Shown here: in pieces, positions 61,646 to 64,000 of the stretch
How positions within the stretch are numbered: the stretch's first letter is position 1
How the letters are laid out: every line of letters begins with the position of its first letter
Source: Nitrospira sp. CR1.3
Lineage (GTDB): Bacteria; Nitrospirota; Nitrospiria; Nitrospirales; Nitrospiraceae
Length of the DNA: 64,000 nt
Assembly: GCA_014055525.1 (NCBI GenBank)
Contig: WIAH01000016.1
Span: 31,572-95,571 of the forward strand
Reading direction: 5' to 3'
Made by a program: the position numbers and the translations under genes
The notes under the pieces: model-generated
What the model saw: the letters and a program-made list of their open reading frames with translations, nothing else
Database searches by the model: none
What the model was told of the DNA's origin: nothing

Positions 61646-61768
61646 TCAGCAGGGGCATTGGATGCCGGCGAACCAGTAAAAGAACCACAGCCCGATCGCG
61701 CAGGTAATGTAGAAAATCATCTTGCCGATTTTCACCTTGATATCACTGTCTGCTGTAGCCGTTGCCAT
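61646..61768 (-). CDS. Small membrane protein, 40 aa
   Basis: Begins MATATADSDIKVKIGKMIFY and continues with a helix (ITCAIGLWFFYWFAG) to IQCPC. One membrane helix and a C-terminal CPC. AAGGAGAA precedes the ATG at 61768. First gene of the oxidase operon; likely a small subunit or assembly factor. Confidence 0.72.
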   Translation of the reverse strand: MATATADSDIKVKIGKMIFYITCAIGLWFFYWFAGIQCPC

Positions 61769-61823
61769 CGGTTCTCCTTCTCCTGACGGGATGGTAGGTG
61801 AGTGAATTAGTTCAGCGCATTTC

Positions 61824-61852
61824 TTGACACAGGCATATCCGTGTGTTATTCA
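61824..61852 (+). promoter_or_regulatory. Promoter with dyad for the 34-aa gene
   Basis: TTGACA (61824-61829), 17-base spacer, TATTCA (61847-61852), 36 bases before the ATG at 61889. The spacer and flanks form an imperfect dyad, ACACAGGCATATCCGTGTGT (61827-61846), centred between the -35 and -10 boxes in the region divergent from the oxidase operon. Confidence 0.55.
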
Positions 61853-61888
61853 AATTTTGCCGTTGGGCGCGAAATAACAGGGAAAATC

Positions 61889-61993
61889 ATGACGAAGAAC
61901 TCAAAAGTGTTCGACATTATAGTTTTGGCCGGTATGGTTGTCAATATAATTTTGGCCGTATTCTTGATCCTCTACTACTTCGATTTTCTCTAG
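61889..61993 (+). CDS. Divergent membrane microprotein, 34 aa
   Basis: Encodes MTKNSKVFDIIVLAGMVVNI followed by ILAVFLILYYFDFL: a short basic leader and one long membrane helix. It is on the plus strand, opposite to the oxidase operon, with its own promoter and a weak AGGG before the ATG. Its stop overlaps the end of the minus-strand formylglycine-enzyme-like gene by four bases. Function unknown; a regulator or assembly factor of the oxidase is possible. Confidence 0.6.
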   Translation: MTKNSKVFDIIVLAGMVVNIILAVFLILYYFDFL

Positions 61994-62892
61994 ATTTTCC
62001 CGCCGCTTTGCTCACTTTTGTTCTTGCTTCTCGCCTCCGAAATTGCGCATCGAAACCCGATGGTTTCGTCGCGAAAATCCGGCACCATCTTGCTCCGGCT
62101 TGTGATTCTGACATCCGCGCCCGTGGTGGTATATCCGCCCCCCCGAAGTACACGATAGGTCCCATATTCCGGGCTTGGAGGATTGTGGTCTGGTGAATCC
62201 TTGTAATAGGCCTCGTCGTACCAATCCCCGACCCATTCCATTACATTTCCCGCGCCATCCATGACCCCATAGGGACTTTTGTCGGACTGGAAGGACCCGA
62301 CTCGCGCTGAGACCTCATACCCGTCATTGACCCTTGCCCAGTTCGCTCCGTTGGGTTGTTCCTGGTTACCCCAAGGCCAGAGACGCCCATCAATCCCCCG
62401 CATGGACTTCTCCCACTCCGCTTCGGTCGGCAGCCGCTTACCTTTCCAGCGGCAATATTCCATCGCATCGTCCCAGGAGACATAGACCACCGGCTGGTTC
62501 ACACCGCGCATCCTCCCGATACTCTTCGCGTAGCGGGAGGGGGGGCCGGATTTTCGGTGGCCCGTTGCCGCAACGAACTGTTGATACTGATAATTCGTTA
62601 CCTCATACCGATCGATGGCGAAGGCATCAAGGGTAATCGTCCGTTGCGGCTGCTCGTCGAATCCCCCGCTGACTGTTCCACGAACGAAAGGCCCAGCGGG
62701 GATCGTGACCATATCGTCTTCCATCGGCGCTTCGCTGGACATGGGTTCGGGCTCTGATTGAGCCGACGAAGCAGGCCCATGCGTTTGTTCGAACGGTGTG
62801 GGTTTCGTGCCGCTCAAGATCCCCGTGATGGGAATGGCGGCAAAGGCCAAGACGGCGAGGAGGAAGGCAACCTTGAATTTCGTTTCGAGCAT
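61990..62892 (-). CDS. Membrane-anchored FGE-sulfatase-domain protein, no catalytic Cys
   Basis: SUMF1/FGE-sulfatase fold: MVTIPAGPFVRGTVSGGFDE, DRYEVTNYQYQQF, RLPTEAEWEKSMRG, the C-terminal RVLRGGGYTT and IGFRC. The two active-site cysteines of formylglycine-generating enzymes, expected after the RGG motif, are absent. One N-terminal membrane anchor (AFLLAVLAFAAIPITGIL) places the domain outside. ATG at 62892 chosen; eight bases after the next gene's stop. A structural or non-FGE catalytic role is likely. Confidence 0.82.
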   Translation of the reverse strand: MLETKFKVAFLLAVLAFAAIPITGILSGTKPTPFEQTHGPASSAQSEPEPMSSEAPMEDDMVTIPAGPFVRGTVSGGFDEQPQRTITLDAFAIDRYEVTNYQYQQFVAATGHRKSGPPSRYAKSIGRMRGVNQPVVYVSWDDAMEYCRWKGKRLPTEAEWEKSMRGIDGRLWPWGNQEQPNGANWARVNDGYEVSARVGSFQSDKSPYGVMDGAGNVMEWVGDWYDEAYYKDSPDHNPPSPEYGTYRVLRGGGYTTTGADVRITSRSKMVPDFRDETIGFRCAISEARSKNKSEQSGGKI

Positions 62893-62899
62893 GGACTGG

Positions 62900-63817
62900 C
62901 TATGATGCCGGAGGATTGCCTCCGGTATCGGCGTCGCTTGCGCATCGGATCCCGATCGTGATGTCCGTCCGCCAATGTTTCGCGGCAAATCGCTTGGACA
63001 ATCTGGCGTTATGCTCCGTTTCGCGCCAGGACCCGCCGCGGACGACTTTGAGATCTCCGCTCTCCGGACCTTTGGGATCGCGATACGGAGATTTCCTGTA
63101 AAAGTTCTCATCATAGGTATCGGCAACCCACTCGGCGACATTCCCTGTCATGTCGTACAGCCCGTAGGGGCTCCGTCCCGCATCGAACGAGCCCGGCGGG
63201 GCCAGATAGCGGTATCCATCTTCGCTCCCATCCACATTCGCACGACCGGCGGCGAACGCATCGCCCCACGGATACTTTCGCTTGCCCTCACCTCGTCCGG
63301 CCTTTTCCCACTCCGCTTCCGTAGGCAGTCGCTTCCCAGCCCACTTGCAGTAGGCATTCGCATCGTCCCAGGACACGCTCATCGCGGCAAACTCGGGTTT
63401 GAGCAGCTTCGACTGATCGTCTTCGAACACCTCGATCCTCGGCATGGACCGCTTCGTCATCTTGGCGAAACGCGCGTACTCGTCCTGCGTGACCTCTTTC
63501 CTATCGAGATAGAATCCCTTGAGAAACGTTTGATGCTCCGGCGCCTCGTCGGGATCTCCGTCGTTGCTTCCCATCATGAACGGACCTTCGGGAATATGGA
63601 CCATCTCCCGTCCCTCATCCCCGATTTTCGTCTTGTACATGGAGTAATCCTGCGCCGGACCGGCACTGGCGGTCGGGCGAGCCTCCGTCTTGATGGATTG
63701 CGCGAGTTCCTTCATTTTGTAAGCCTTATTCGATTCCCAGAGCATCATCCCGATCATCAAGGCGAAGGAGCCGAATACGAAGATGATGGATCCGATCAAC
63801 ACACCCTTATTTTCCAT
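62900..63817 (-). CDS. Membrane-anchored FGE-sulfatase-domain protein, no catalytic Cys
   Basis: Paralogue of the gene downstream: N-terminal membrane helix (VLIGSIIFVFGSFALMIGMM), MVHIPEGPFMMGSNDGDPDE, DRKEVTQDEYARF, RLPTEAEWEKAGRG and KVVRGGSWRETEH. The two FGE cysteines are again missing. Such domains occur in non-enzymatic or EgtB-like proteins. Good AAAGGA ribosome site. The pair lies directly upstream of the oxidase operon region on the same strand. Confidence 0.82.
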   Translation of the reverse strand: MENKGVLIGSIIFVFGSFALMIGMMLWESNKAYKMKELAQSIKTEARPTASAGPAQDYSMYKTKIGDEGREMVHIPEGPFMMGSNDGDPDEAPEHQTFLKGFYLDRKEVTQDEYARFAKMTKRSMPRIEVFEDDQSKLLKPEFAAMSVSWDDANAYCKWAGKRLPTEAEWEKAGRGEGKRKYPWGDAFAAGRANVDGSEDGYRYLAPPGSFDAGRSPYGLYDMTGNVAEWVADTYDENFYRKSPYRDPKGPESGDLKVVRGGSWRETEHNARLSKRFAAKHWRTDITIGIRCASDADTGGNPPAS

Positions 63818-63844
63818 ATTGTCCTTTGTCCCTTCACTCGACGT

Positions 63845-64000
63845 TCAAATGGATGGATCGGCCGGTTCAGGCATGGCTTTGCGCGCCGCCCGCATATCGA
63901 GGAGCATGGAAATCTGGACTCCGAGGAATCCTCCCATCGCCGCCCCTGCCCCGGCTCCCACCGATACCCGATCCTCACCGGCCACCAACCAGGCCAGCAG
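63845..64000 (-). CDS. Partial: C-terminal part of a membrane protein
   Basis: Minus-strand frame open to the window edge, ending at 63845. The visible 51 residues include a glycine-rich membrane segment ([20 protein letters not shown]) and a short basic tail ending PEPADPSI. The upstream part lies outside the window. It is on the same strand as, and about 27 bases before, the FGE-like gene pair. Confidence 0.6.
   Translation of the reverse strand: MLAWLVAGEDRVSVGAGAGAAMGGFLGVQISMLLDMRAARKAMPEPADPSI

Noticed and set aside
1..64000. tRNA, rRNA, CRISPR array, prophage or complete insertion sequence
   Set aside because: None could be seen; only possible IS tips near 5519-5610.

Overview
The window reads as chromosome of a nitrite-oxidising Nitrospira-type bacterium (phylum Nitrospirota). 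The basis is the combination of two NxrC-like haem b proteins (candidate nitrite oxidoreductase gamma subunits) with a TorD-type chaperone and a NapG/NapF-like ferredoxin, an operon for the cytochrome bd-like terminal oxidase known from Nitrospira, three pentahaem cytochromes c, a Pup (prokaryotic ubiquitin-like) gene and an SmbP-type periplasmic metal-binding protein. Coding density is high and most genes lie on the minus strand. I saw no rRNA, tRNA or CRISPR array, and no nxrA or nxrB.

Layout. 1-9.98 kb: mixed genes, namely a PilZ protein, a UvrA carrying an in-frame repeat insertion, an AAA/DUF4143 ATPase followed by a scrap of uvrA, DUF3422, a BamE/CsgG/PDZ-type lipoprotein, YqgE and a nitrilase-family enzyme. 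10-19 kb: SmbP, rhodanese, a pentahaem cytochrome overlapping an HDAC-family gene, TPR, a PD-(D/E)XK-like protein, PepF, a Bfd ferredoxin with a good promoter, an exported flavodoxin, a zinc ribbon and DUF192. 19-27.7 kb: relA/spoT and recJ, an isolated pup, a K+-independent proton-pumping pyrophosphatase and envelope proteins.

27.8-41.4 kb: thirteen minus-strand genes that look like a molybdoenzyme and electron-transfer support island: two pentahaem cytochromes, a PDZ protein, two NxrC-like proteins, NHL, TatA, TPR, a polytopic membrane protein, a radical SAM enzyme, a TorD-like chaperone, a 4x[4Fe-4S] ferredoxin with an RRDFLK motif and an HEXXH protein. The catalytic alpha and beta subunits must lie elsewhere.

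41.6-55.1 kb: a WD40 protein, then a minus-strand run mobA, GT9, argS, tgt, yajC, secD, secF, a multi-PAS histidine kinase and a sigma-54 response regulator without an obvious HTH. 55.1-64 kb: the bd-like oxidase operon (two 40-residue membrane proteins, the oxidase, three membrane cytochromes c, a strong terminator), a divergent 34-residue membrane microprotein with its own promoter, and two membrane-anchored formylglycine-enzyme-like proteins lacking the catalytic cysteines.

How the genes fit together: nitrite oxidation would deliver electrons to periplasmic cytochromes c; TorD, NapG-like, TatA and MobA functions would mature and export the Mo-bisMGD enzyme; the bd-like oxidase with its haem c subunits would be the terminal acceptor; HppA would add proton-motive force from pyrophosphate. 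These links are inference. At least five families of dispersed or hairpin repeats are visible in intergenic DNA, one of which has entered uvrA in frame.
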